Both the position numbers and the translations under genes were made by a program. A stretch of 64,000 nucleotides of DNA, from positions 90,984,783 through 91,048,782 of the forward strand of contig CM067442.1 in assembly GCA_034508935.3 (NCBI GenBank), read 5' to 3'. Shown here piece by piece: positions 34,891 through 46,225 of this stretch. Under the pieces are notes generated by a model. That model saw nothing but the letters and a program-made list of their open reading frames with translations. It ran no database searches and was not told the origin of the DNA. This DNA is from Berghia stephanieae. Its lineage: Eukaryota; Mollusca; Gastropoda; Nudibranchia; Aeolidiidae. Positions within the stretch are counted from its first letter, which is position 1. Each line of letters opens with the position of its first letter.

Positions 34891-35280
34891 AAAATCATCG
34901 GCTGTTTTTTGTGTGTTTTTTGGGTTAAATCTACTGAAATCAACTTAAGGGCTCGAGGCCTCTCTGTTTTCAGTTACCACATTTCCTTCTCAGTGACATG
35001 TTGCCTATGGAAGTTAGTCCTCTACTTTAAAATTGTTGTGCTCACTTTGAAATGTGCCGTCATTTGAAGGTCAGCTGCGTCACTATTTATGACTACCCGA
35101 AACTCCGCAGTCAATCATATAAACATACACTCTCCTTGCATTCATCCCTTTAGCCCACCTGTTCCTTCTGTCATTACGTTTATTCTTTTTTTTAAAAGAT
35201 CAAGTGAAGATACGAATATGGTATCAAATATCTTGAGAAAATTTCGAATTGAGAGCGGCAAAGACAATCCAGTTCCTTGC

Positions 35281-35440
35281 TAGGGTCCCGATAGCTTAGT
35301 TGGACCAAGATCATTTCCAGGTGCAGTCGAGATTTTTTATGACCCCCCTGTCCATCCAGCAGTGATTGTGTAGCTGGGTCTATTAGATATGGTGGAAAGT
35401 GTACTTTTTGATAGACTAGTGTCCATATCAAGGGTAGCAA
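35281..35440 (+). mobile_element. tRNA-derived SINE (GATAGCTTAGTTGG family)
   Basis: The head is GGGTCCCGATAGCTTAGTTGG. The body is CCCCCTGTCCATCCAGCAGTG, then GTAGCTGGGTCTATTAGATA and GGTGGAAAGT. The same order is found inverted near 47940-48100, which establishes a family. Confidence 0.6.
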
Positions 35441-35677
35441 GCAAATGTTATTGTCTGTTTCATGCTATAGCTGGCCCCCCCCAGGAAAATGCGGCCGCAT
35501 AATTTGCCACTTTCCGCAATGCGGCCGCATAATTCACCTTTTACCGCATAATTATGCAATATATGTTTTTTAGCGTGAATTTATGACCATTGTGTGAAGA
35601 AAAATGAAACCGAAAAAGTCTGACGATGTTCCCAAATACGTGACAGTGACTTAAAGGGAGGCTATTCCAATTCCAAG

Positions 35678-36010
35678 CAGGGTTGTCAATTTGGCAGATT
35701 TTCTGCCAAATGTCCTTTTTTTGGCAGAATTTGAAGTCGTCTGGCAGAGAAAAATCAGTTTGGCAGATTTTATTTTCTGAGGCCTAGGGATGAATGTATA
35801 GGTCTACTACACGTTTTCCATGGCAATTTTTATGTATTAGTGATTTTTTTAAACTTGGGAAATGAAAAAAAAAATTATGACATCGGCCTTGAGAATTTTT
35901 TGTTAAACAAAGGGGTACTATACATAGTACGGTTTGGCAGATTTTTGTGGTATTTGGCAGATTTTTAAAATCCAGTTGGCAGAATGCCTGAAATTAATCT
36001 GGCAACCCTG
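35678..36010. mobile_element. hAT-type MITE nested in the hAT fossil
   Basis: Ends CAGGGTTGTCAA and TCTGGCAACCCTG, with a perfect 8-bp target duplication ATTCCAAG at 35670-35677 and 36011-36018. It is 333 bp with repeated TTGGCAGATTTT in the interior and no coding. Confidence 0.9.
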
Positions 36011-36534
36011 ATTCCAAGTGTACGATTTGATTTGTCTTCTTGAGATCTACCCTGCTAAGCTGCTCCTGTCTCCACCTTGGGATCAACTTGAGAGCCTCAC
36101 AAAGCTGAAAACTGTACCCGAGGAGGAGATCAAGAGGTACACCCGGCAGCTTGGGCCCCTCGCGGGGAAGAACTCCATCACCTCTTCTGTTGACGTGCCA
36201 CATTTTTGGCAGTCCATTTCTGATGATGTGCCAGATTTGGCTACTTGTGCCAAGTGGTACATATACACCACAATCAACAGCGCTGATGCTGAGCGCAGTT
36301 TTTCTGTTTACAATCTGATATTGTCAGACAGGCGCAGGAGTCTTAGCACGTCTCTACGACATCTAGCTTGTCTGTGCTACAACAAAAAATTAAGTTTTGA
36401 ATTTGCGTAGTAGTTCTTTAATTTTGAATTGGTTAAATGTAAATAAAGCAATGGAAAAATTTAGACGGCTATTTATTACTTTTTTCTTGTTTTGCATAAT
36501 TTGTAATTTCCCTTGCATAATTGCCTGCTGCCTT

Positions 36535-36536
<2 letters not shown>

Positions 36537-36565
<29 letters not shown>
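36537..36565. repeat. poly(C) run
   Basis: About 28 consecutive C within the right arm of the hAT fossil. Confidence 0.9.
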
Positions 36566-36566
<1 letters not shown>

Positions 36567-36770
36567 CATAATTTGGGATATTTTTTTTGCATATTTCCGG
36601 GGGCCAGCTATAGAAACAGATAAATTCCAGCTCCACGGCCCCAATCTGAACATGGCACTTTCTCCAAAAAAAATTCCCAAATTTTACAAAGTAACAACAG
36701 CAAAATTTGCAAAAGTTTTGCGATTAATTTACCTAAAAACCCATAATTAGTTCATGAAAGAGAAAGGTAT

Positions 36771-37350
36771 TTGTTTTTAAGGGTTTCACGACGCTTGCAA
36801 CAAATGTAAGGCCATATCAGCACCAGTAAAAAGGAAGAAAATTGGATATAAATTATAAAGTTCTAGAATTACAATTGAAGCACCCAAGACAAAGGGGAAT
36901 TGACTCAAATAGGGAACAGATGTAGAGTCCAAGAGCGAACTGCTATCAGTGCACACTTGTCGAATCTTACTAATTTTTCATAATTTTGCGAATTTTAGAC
37001 AAATTTCATGGCCAAATATATAGAATTACGAATTTTTAATTCTTAGTAATAGTAATACTTAATGATAAGAAGAACTACTACACTACTACTACTACTACTA
37101 CTACTGTTATAATAATAATATAAATAATAAGAACAACTACTACTACTATAATAATGTTAATAATAATAATATTGTGGTTGTTCATACACAATTTCAGAAA
37201 TTACGAATTTCCTTGTCAAATTACTAAATTGTCATAAAAATTACTAAATTTGAAGTTTTCAATTTGGCATGTCTGTCAGTGTACTTAGTATGAGATCACC
37301 TAAATGTCTTACCCTGACACAAGCAGATATCCCCACTAAAAGGAATACAC
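36771..37350 (-). mobile_element. 540-bp retroposon copy, 3' piece of a split copy
   Basis: Starts at TTTTTAAGGGTTTCACGACGC and is interrupted by the MITE at 36954-37275. It resumes as TCAGTGTACTTAGTATGAGA and runs to AGGAATACACTCAAATCC. The rest of the same copy continues at 40186-40269 and 41156-41281. Confidence 0.7.
36954..37275. mobile_element. MITE inside a retroposon, 8-bp duplication
   Basis: The flanks are TCAGTGCA (36946-36953) and TCAGTGTA (37276-37283), seven of eight identical, and removing the insert restores the retroposon. The ends (CACTTGTCGAATC and GGCATGTCTG) share only weak inverted symmetry. The interior is built of TTACTAATTTTT and CTA/TAA microsatellite units. Confidence 0.6.
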
Positions 37351-38329
37351 TCAAATCCTTTCTTTAAAAAATATAGCCTTGTGGAGAACATTGTGCTTAT
37401 TTGAGTCAATAAAAAAATTGATACGGCGCACAACTCTACTGAAAGATTTGAAAAATAGAAATGTATTTTTTACAGATAGATAAACAGATAACTTGATTTC
37501 CTTTCATAATTTAAAGTAAGTTTGAAAATTCGTTAAGTCAAACAGATATCATAAAAAATTTACCGAAGATACTAACACTTCCATGGCCACACCCTCAACT
37601 CTATCTGTCCAGTAGAGTCCTTACTTCCGTTGTGTTGATTTAGCGGTGATCAGTGTTGTTATGTAGTGTGTTCTCATTGCGTGTATGTTTATGTGTGTGG
37701 TGTATACATGTGTGTGTGTTTTGGAATGTGGTGGCGGTGTGGAAGAAAAAAAAAGGGGGGGGGGGGTGTCCATCAAGTAGAGAAATTCCTGAGCAAGGGG
37801 GGGGGGGGGGGGGGGTGTGTTTGCTAGGAACTGTCAGATTGGCATTTTTTCAGCAAATCGTGGCATTCATAGTGTTATATAATTCACTTGATCACATGAC
37901 AGTATTCGATTTACAGAAATTTTAAATAAGTTTCACCGATTAACAACATCAACTAATACTACTGCTGATACTACTGTCGTTTTTATGCCAGCGATGTGAT
38001 TATTATTGCCCTGGGAAATATTTAGTTAAACGTTTCGGCAAACTGTCAATTGGTTCTGTCTAGCTTCTAGCCCGAACAAACCAAAAGTAGACAGATTCGG
38101 GGACTTGATATTTTTCGCGTCCGCTTCAGATTTTCATTTGACCTAACATAAGGGGAGACATTCCGAAAGCTCCTACATCCCCAGTATTCATTCAATTTGT
38201 ATTTTCACCGTTGATCTTTTGTCAGGCGTTTATTTATTCAACTTGTCATCATATAAAAGCGTTTTAAAAACTCTAGAACAAACCTTGATAGATTTGTGAA
38301 AGTTTAAAATTTCCTAATTTGCCCATTGT

Positions 38330-39535
38330 TTTGATTCAGTGTTGAAGACGCACTATTAACCGCCACAAATTTGATCTCGAAACACCTTGACCAAACGCCC
38401 TCGAATTACGCCAGAATCCTGTTTGTCGACTTTTCGTCAGCTTTTAATGCCATGAACACAGATATTTTGCTTCAAAAGTTGTGCAGCATGGATATTCCAA
38501 ACTACCTTATTAAAGTTTCTGACCCATAGACCGCAATGTGTAAAATTGGGTGAACATATCTCCAACAAAAGAACGTTGTCGAACGGATGTCCCCAAGGCT
38601 GTGTGAGTTCCCCAATCCTGTACATCTTATACACCAACGACTGCAGACCATCCTTTGAAAATTGTTTTATAGTGAAATATGCAGATGATACTGCTATTCT
38701 TGGCTTATTAAAAGATAAAGTTACCGAAAAGAATTATTTCAAACAAATAAATATATTCACCGATTGGTGTAAACAAAATCAGCTTGAATTAAATGTTGAA
38801 AAAACGAAAGAACAGGTGTTTGGTGTAAAAAATAAAAACGACTTAAAGTGTGTGGCGATCGGTAAAGATGATGTTGAGATAGTTGACTATTTTAAATATT
38901 TAGGAATAACCATTGATAGTTCCCTCAATTTCTCTCAACATATTAATATAATATCTAAGAAAGTTGCCCAAAGATTATACATCCTAAGGAAATTGAGAAC
39001 ATTTCAAGTAAGGAAGAAAACTATGTTAAGAGTTTATGACTCATTGATTAAAAGTGTAATTGCGTTTGGCTGCACCATATGGTTTGGAGGATGCCGACTT
39101 AAAGATAAATCAAAAATTTCAAAATCTATCAAAGAGGCATCAAAAATAATAAACCATCCTCTTGATGGAGTAGAAAGAATTCATGGAAAAGCAATAGAAA
39201 GGAAAGCATTCTCAATTACCAACAATAAAAAACATTATTTATACCATGAATTTAGTCTTTTACCATCTGGGAGAAGGTTTTGTCAGATTAAATGTAGGAC
39301 TAACAAGTATAAATCAACGTTCGTTCCATCAGCAATAAAAATTTTGAATATTTCATATGGTACAGAAAAACCAAGGATTGATTCGTTGACTGATTAACTG
39401 ATTAATTTATTTAATGTAAGATTAACTGACCAATTGATAATGATGATAATTTTTGGTGTCGAATTGCCACAATCGTAACAAATTGAAAACGAAATGAATA
39501 TGTTTATGTTGTGTATATCGCACGTGTGAAAGAAA

Positions 39536-39570
<35 letters not shown>

Positions 39571-39695
39571 TAAGTAGGAGTGAAATATCTGTTCAATCTT
39601 AGTTATCGTTTAACATTATAACAAGTGTAACTAAATGACAAATTGCCATATTTATGGACAATAAAGATCTATTATTATTATTATTATTATTATTA
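38330..39695 (+). mobile_element. 5'-truncated LINE with reverse transcriptase (CR1/Rex-like)
   Basis: A first piece (38336-38526) encodes ILFVDFSSAFNAMNTDILLQ. After a short deletion the frame 38546-39397 encodes LSNGCPQGCVSSPILYILYT, then the catalytic KYADDTAILG and FKYLGITIDSSLNFSQHI. It ends LLPSGRRFCQIKCRTNKYKS and FVPSAIKILN, the C-terminal signature of CR1/L2/Rex-type LINEs. Endonuclease is absent. The 3' end is an (ATT)n tail at about 39671-39695. The last 283 codons are open, so the insertion is not very old. Confidence 0.88.
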
Positions 39696-39966
39696 TTCTC
39701 GGCCGCCATTTTAATTTGTGAAGTATTGAAGGTAGTGCAAAGCACTCCCAAGTAAAGCGTGGTAAAGACTTGTGATGTATTGATATTGGTATCTACTGAC
39801 TGATAAACTAAAATCATGCCGAATAAAACATGGCAGTGACGACAAGCACATCGATTAAAATTTGCATCTAATCGTAATCAAGCTAATCAACAAAATGATT
39901 CTGGCAATATCGAAAGAAAATAGTTCTTTCCCCACGAAATTGCGGGCTTTTTACTAGTGTTTACAA

Positions 39967-40166
<200 letters not shown>

Positions 40167-40185
40167 TATATATATAATAAAATAA

Positions 40186-40269
40186 TAATACAGTGCATGA
40201 CAGAGAGATGGTTTACACTGAAAAAAATATCTCTCGAAGTTTTGACTGTTCCCCTCGCAGCTAGGGTAT
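40186..40269 (-). mobile_element. 540-bp retroposon, middle piece of the split copy
   Basis: ATAATACAGTGCATGACAGA through CGCAGCTAGGGTAT, colinear with the middle of the consensus. It ends exactly at the insertion at 40270. Confidence 0.7.
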
Positions 40270-41155
40270 GGGAGCGTTCACATATTACGTCATCAGCTAG
40301 GGGGGGAGGGGGGGTCTACCAAATGTTGACATGGGGGAGGGGGGGGGGGGGTCAGACCCAAGATGATGTCATCAAAACATAGGCAAATTAGGCCTATTTT
40401 ATTAAATGCAAGAGCTACAAAAATGGCATTCCAAATAAATTAGCAAAAAGGTGAAAAATTAAGAAACAAGATGGGAAAGGGGTATCACTTCTCAAAAGGC
40501 GAACTTGCCCTAAATGTTCATTGTATCACTCCTCGATCACAGCAATGAAAGACCATTCACGAAAATGCGGCATACAAGAAGAACAGCAAATGGGAGAAAG
40601 TGATGACGATGAAGATGAAATTGATGATACTATTTATAGTACATTGCCAGAGGTCCAAGGCAGAAACATTTTTGAATCAATTAATTTTATGTTTGGAAAT
40701 TGAAACAGAAATTCATTCCACTAAAAGACTAATATGCTATAAAATAATTTGCCTCCTATACTATTTTAAATTACACTTTCTGAAATTTTTTTAATAGCAC
40801 CTGCACCAAGTAGCCTAATTTAAATAATGTTTGTTAGATTTTAAATTTTATGTCCCCATTGTATCGTAAAAGTAAAACATAAATTATCAACAGTTTCTGA
40901 AATTAATAAAATGTCTGAATGTGTTTTATCAAACGTTGATAATCAATGTTTATGGTTTGAAAAATGAATAATAAATATTGTGAAATTAAAGTTATCTTTT
41001 AGTTTTTATTAAATTAGATGACGTCATCATCTGTTGGGGGGGGGGGGTGGGGGGGGGGGGGGGGGGGTCAGGTCAATGATGACAAGTGATGACTTGGGGG
41101 AGGGGGGGGGTCTAAAAAGGGCAAATTTTTGATGACGTAATATGTGAACGTTCCC
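40270..41155. mobile_element. 886-bp TIR transposon, G-rich, TAT target duplication
   Basis: Ends GGGAGCGTTCACATATTACG and its inverse CGTAATATGTGAACGTTCCC, followed inward by GTCATCA and G-rich arms. TAT flanks both ends (40267-40269 and 41156-41158), and deletion restores the retroposon motif CTAGGGTATCCGGCC. The interior is AT-rich with a short acidic frame (40521-40703) that I cannot assign. The ends recall ISL2EU/IS4EU-like or PIF/Harbinger-like elements; the family is not proven. Confidence 0.8.
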
Positions 41156-41281
41156 TATCCGGCCAGTACAAAACCAAGACTATCGTTCCAGACAAATACA
41201 AAGAAAGCATGCTGAAAAATAGATAAAAAGACGTAGCAAGTACCTCCCTGCCCACTATGGGAAGTCAGGTACCCCACCCTG
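41156..41281 (-). mobile_element. 540-bp retroposon, 5' piece of the split copy
   Basis: TATCCGGCCAGTACAAAACC through GTCAGGTACCCCACCC, the 5' end of the element that starts at 36771. Confidence 0.7.
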
Positions 41282-41929
41282 TCAGATGGAAGTGTATGTA
41301 AGGCAATGAGTAGGATGTTGTTGCACTGTAAACAAAAGGAGAGAAAGATATATTTGATAAAGGGAAAGAAGTGGAGGAACGTCAGGAAAGCCAGAATCAC
41401 CTTTTTTTTTTTCATGCAGACCTGTCTCGGGTAAAGGACAAAAAACTGCATCAATTAATCAATCCAATATGTATTATTTTCAAATATATAGTAGTATCTA
41501 AATACATCTTGTGTAGTTCAAAGTGGTCAAAATTCATTCCTGAACTTCCTTTTCATCAACTTTCCTCTAAAATTTTGTTTTAAAAATGAAAATTTGGCCA
41601 TAAAGGAATCAGTGAAATTGGTTTAGTTTGAGTTTGTGTAACAGGTTTGCTTTTTAAGCACCACGGGAGAAGTAGCTCCATTCTCAGCAGCCAGCCAAGA
41701 AGACACAAACTGGCTCAGGGGTGAGAATGACTGGTCACAAAAAAGGAGGAAATTTTTCATCGTGAAGATCATGACCCATCCATGCGACCATAACCTATAA
41801 ATTTGAATTTCACTAAAAGTTACTGAGATGCAATCCAAAATTTGTCTCGCAGCAATTTCTGACAAGACTCGATGGAATTTCAAAAGTTGAAGGTGTATAC
41901 AACAACATTTGGTGGTTGCATGTTTTTGT

Positions 41930-42546
41930 TTTGTTTTTGAGGGTTTTACGGCGCTTGCAACACATATAGGTTATATCAGTGATCAGCACCAGTAAAAAGG
42001 AGGAAAATGGGATAGTAAAAAGTTCTAGTTCTAGAATTACAATTAAAGCACCCAAGAAAAAGTAAGACACAGGGGAACTGGGAACAAATAGGGATCAGAT
42101 ATAGATTCCAAGAGCATACCACCAATCATGGGTGCCAGTGCCAGTTTTTCAGTTCATGCCGGAATTCCGGTTTCGTGATATCTCGAAGTCAAATACCTCC
42201 GGTTTCAGTGTTTTGAGTAAAATAACCTGCGAATATTTCACTATGTATTATAAGTTGGTTTTAAAATCAAATTAATTTCCTCATTGTGTCAATACGTTTG
42301 CTGTGTAATCATTTAATAATGGTATAAAAACGGTGATGAAATAAGAGTAAAGTTTAGGCCGCATTTTCAGGTTTGGCAAAGTGTCGAGATTTTAGTTCCA
42401 GGTTTCAGCACTTCTTCCTGCTGGCACCCATGCCACCAATGTACTTGAGATCACCTCTCAATCTCATCCGGACACAAGCACAAAATCCAACAAAGAGGAA
42501 TACACTCAAATGCTTACATTATACATTCAAAATAACAAATATAATA
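41930..42546 (-). mobile_element. 540-bp retroposon copy split by a MITE
   Basis: Begins TTTTGAGGGTTTTACGGCGC with T/G-rich tail DNA before it and is interrupted at 42127-42432. It resumes as GTACTTGAGATCACCTCTCA and ends at the TA before CAGTGGAAACC. A 5' fragment, perhaps of the same copy, is at 43536-43640. Confidence 0.7.
42127..42432. mobile_element. hAT-type MITE, 8-bp duplication CCACCAAT
   Basis: Ends CATGGGTGCCAG and CTGGCACCCATG are perfect inverted repeats. CCACCAAT is repeated exactly at 42119-42126 and 42433-42440. It is 306 bp, with no coding. Confidence 0.9.
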
Positions 42547-42630
42547 CAGTGGAAACCTGATATAACAGGGATGGTGGGACCAGAGCAAAAGTCCTGTATA
42601 ACCGATCCCTGTTACATCAGAAATAAGCAC
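42547..42630 (+). repeat. pogo/Tc1-like terminus
   Basis: TA then CAGTGGAAACCTGATATAAC, then GTCCTGTATAACCGATCCCT, the style of pogo-like ends. The partner terminus was not found with confidence (a CTACTG|TA near 43505 is possible). Confidence 0.4.
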
Positions 42631-42639
42631 ATAATTGAC

Positions 42640-44688
42640 TTTTTCAAGTGATCTAATACATTGATTACCTCCCTTGCCAAAAAACTGCATGCGACAGGGA
42701 TTGTGCGCAATGTAAATTATAATAGGCCTACATGGTATAGATCTAAATATAACTTTTTCTTTCTCCTTTTTTTGTTTATTTCAAACTTTATTATTCATCA
42801 ATGAAATAAAAGACAAGTGGGAACCAGTTGGCGGAAGATTCTCAACCCCTGCTGGCTACAATTGAAAATCGTAATTATGATAAAACAACAAACTCGAATG
42901 CTCATGTTTTAATTCACATTTAATTAAAAATTACATTGTGGTACCAATAAAGAAGAGATTATAGAAAAATAAAATAGTAAAAATACGGTAAGACCACTAT
43001 TTACAAATACATTGAGTGTAATAAATTCTAATTCTATCCAACATCCCTATCCAAAAAAAAAAAGAGAGAGAGAATTGTATCAAAACAACTGTTTTGTCTG
43101 ATACTGTATCATACAACTTTCCCATATTATCATCAAAACAAATATGTATGACTCAAATGATCATACAGAATCAAAGTTTTGATATTTATCCTACAATTGT
43201 GTATGATTGCATTATATGTGCAAAGCCGTGTACTATGATAGGTATGTAGTCAAAAAAAATATTTCACAAAGTGTTGATGCTTTAACATGTAAGAAACAAA
43301 TTCTTTGTCAATAAACATATCCTTTACAATCTAATCCATTACAAATGCGGTTATTGATTGCCTCTGATTTATTGATGTTAATGTTCTTTTCAACTACAGT
43401 GCAACACACATTCCACACGGGACAGCTGAAAAATTTCATCGAATCCCGTTTTGATGAATATGTGAAAACGGCTGTAAGACAAGAGACAGAAACTGCGATA
43501 TAGCCTACTGTACAATTATTGGTACTATGCCCTGAGGAAAATAGATACAGGGGGGGGGGTAATAGATACAGGGGGATAAAAGATGTAGCAAGTGTCTCCC
43601 TGCCCACTATGGGGGTCAGGAACCCCACCCAGCCAGATGGAAGTGCAAGGCAATTCTCATTACATTCACCAACTGGAAATAACGTCCCAACACACAAACC
43701 TATGTGTAACCTGACACGTTTATATTTATAGTCTGATTGATACAATTTTATGAAAACTAATCATTAAAATGGCGGGCCAAAAACAAAGAGCTGAGTGACG
43801 TCAATTTCATTCCTTCTTTAGATGCTGTGCGCTTGGCTAAGAAATTCATAACATTGTGTAACTTGAACAATTATAGTCTGGTTAACACAGTTTAGTGAAA
43901 ATGACACCAAAAATGGAAGGAAAAAATAACAAAGACCTGAGTGTCGTCAACTTCGTTCACTCTGTATGATCTCAATGTTTGCGCATCCTCTTTGATGGTA
44001 AAATAATGAATATCATTCACTCCTGAGTTAGTGGCTTTAAAAAGAAAACACCACCACCCGGGACAACATGGATGTGGGGGAAGCATGGGGGGGGGGGGGG
44101 GGGTACTCTTAAAACTATAGCCTGAGTCTATGGCTATCTTTCATTAGTGTGTCAACATACAGTATTGTGATAAATATTCACATATTGTGGGTCTGATTGT
44201 TTTGGGTCAGGCAAGCACTTAAGATGGCTATGCCTAACACTGACCAAAAAATTTTGTCACATAGAAAAGGTGATCACAAGTTTTAAAATATGAAAAATGA
44301 GCTGTTCTGTTAGTGGTGTTCAATGAAAAAAAAATGATTCCATTGGTTGAGATATTGAATACAACTCACAGTAATCAACTTTTCTCTTTCAGATCATCAT
44401 CTTGTTCTACCTTTTAAATTTTTTTGGTCAGTTTCAGGGTATAAGTATAAGTCACAAAGGCTACGGCACAGCACAACGCAACTTGCTCTGCTCTGTCTCT
44501 CTTAGTGGCCAATGTGTTGGCCCTGAGTCTCAGTTTAGTTAGTTGAAACCTTGTTTCTGGATGCCGTGAAAAAATTTAAGACAACGATGGACATAATTTG
44601 GGAGTTCTGTCCTTGTTCATTGAAGCTGTGAAGAATGCATGTTCGAGGAACGCGTGTCGCACTGTATTATTGTTTAATAACATACATT
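42640..44688. other. intergenic, little recognised
   Basis: AT-rich DNA apart from the retroposon fragment at 43536 and a poly(G) run near 44087-44103. I see no exon on either strand. Confidence 0.5.
43536..43640 (-). repeat. 5' fragment of the 540-bp retroposon
   Basis: AATAGATACAGGGGGATAAA then CTCCCTGCCCACTATGGGGG and AACCCCACCCAG. A poly(G) run and a short local repeat of AATAGATACAGG precede it. Confidence 0.6.
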
Positions 44689-44821
44689 CAGTGAAATCCT
44701 GATAAAATCAATACCACTGGACCAGAAAGATTGGTTGACTTTATCCAGTATCAAAGGAATACAGATAAATAACAGAGAATTTGGAACTTTAGGCAGAAGT
44801 TGACTTTATACAGATTCCACT
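44689..44821. mobile_element. short pogo-like MITE
   Basis: CAGTGAAATCCTGATAAAAT at the left and GACTTTATACAGATTCCACTG at the right are imperfect inverted repeats; TA follows the right end. It lies about 100 bases downstream of the SMC2 stop codon. Confidence 0.5.
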
Positions 44822-44921
44822 GTAATTAGTATTAAGTGATAGAATGTGTTTTTGTAAAAAATATCATGTAAAATCTATTCAAATTGTAAACAGGTTTCAT
44901 CAAATAAAAATGACTTCAACA

Positions 44922-45107
44922 TTAAACTTTCTTCTGTTTTTTCCGTTGGCCACTGACGCCTTCATTTTCCTTATCTGATGATGAGGAGTGTAGAGCCTTC
45001 TGAGCTTGTACATGTCTGGTGACTGTAGATACTCCATCAACAAATTTGGTGCGATAGAGGACATTGGCATTGCTGAACATGCCATCTTTGAGAGACACGA
45101 CAATAAA
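44922..45107 (-). CDS. SMC2: SMC2 terminal exon
   Basis: [20 protein letters not shown] then [11 protein letters not shown] and a Ser/Lys-rich tail to TAA at 44924-44922. Acceptor TATACAG. Confidence 0.96.
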   Translation of the reverse strand, partial: FIVVSLKDGMFSNANVLYRTKFVDGVSTVTRHVQAQKALHSSSSDKENEGVSGQRKKQKKV

Positions 45108-46159
45108 CTGTATAGAAAATCAAAGGAACAAAGTTTCAAATTAAAGTTTTAAAAATCAAAATCACAATTTAAAAATACAGTAGAATTACTTTAAACCGAA
45201 ATTGTGGGGACCTTCTATACCATTTCGGTTTAAAGACATTTTGGTTTAAAGCAAGTTCCCGTTTTGCGATGTTTTTCAACGTTAGTAACTATTTAATGAA
45301 TTTGCACATTTAATCGTATCATGGGTTTCCCCTTAAATGGAGTTGTTGAATAAATGCCGTCTTTGTAACCTTTTAAAAAATTTTTTGGGTGTGTTTTAAA
45401 AATATTTTTGGGGGTTTTCGTTTTCCAATCAAAGTGTTGAAAGAGTTCGGGATGCTGTGTTCTTTACATATCTCCTTCTTGCTCAACTTTTTTATCATCG
45501 ACTTCACATAGTATTTTGATTTTAAACCCCAACGTGTAAGCACAGTGATTTCTTTTAGTGTAAATGTAAAGCTAAAATAAGATCGAAAGTTCTTGTGCGA
45601 TAATTGATAATGAATGATGCGCAACTACTCAGAGGTGAAGTGAAATGGAAATGAAAAGGCATGTCAATGCTAAGCTGTCTACTACACATCTCTCTTTTGT
45701 TGAAAGCCATCAGGTTCAAAGGCCTAATTACATAGAACCCTCCTCCCCCCCCCCCCCCCCTCTCATACACGCATATTTCAACAAAGTGGAAATGAAATGG
45801 CATATCAATGGTAAGTTGTCAACCCCCCCCCCCCCCACCCCCCTACACACACACACCCACCCAGCCCCTTATTGTCATGTTGAAAATCCAAAGCATCAAC
45901 ACATGAGCGAGAACATCTCGCTTGCGTGATTCTATACCCCCACCTCTCCCTCTTTCCTCATTTTTCTCCTGCCAGTCACCCGTTGTCTTCCTTTTCCAAT
46001 CTGTGCAATTGTGGTGTTGGCCAAGCCCAAGTTCAGCGATTGAAGTGTTTGCCTACCCCCATCCCCACCCCACCACTCACTTTCATCTTATAGGTACTTA
46101 CGCTCTTTGTTTATTATCACCGGGCATTATTACGTGTGGCCACCTTTCCAAATTTTTGA

Positions 46160-46225
<66 letters not shown>

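Larger units (their letters stand above)
35465..36613 (+). mobile_element. hAT transposon fossil with C-terminal transposase remnant
   Basis: Ends CTATAGCTGGCCCCC and GGGGGCCAGCTATAG are inverted repeats, followed inward on both sides by CGCATAATTT-type sequence. The plus strand from about 36018 to 36407 encodes the hAT dimerisation region. It has PHFWQSISDDVPDLATCAKW, then TTINSADAERSFSVYNLI and LSDRRRSLS, the hallmark hATC blocks. Upstream coding is nearly absent (a short MKPKKSDDVPKYVTVT at about 35612), so it is an internally deleted copy. A younger MITE (35678-36010) has landed inside. No clear 8-bp target duplication survives. Confidence 0.8.

Noticed and set aside
43308-43745. 145-codon minus-strand frame (and 132 codons at 7164-7562)
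   Set aside because: Both run through retroposon copies. The shared peptide-like string (GWGxLTSH) reflects repeat ancestry and is broken by stops in other copies.
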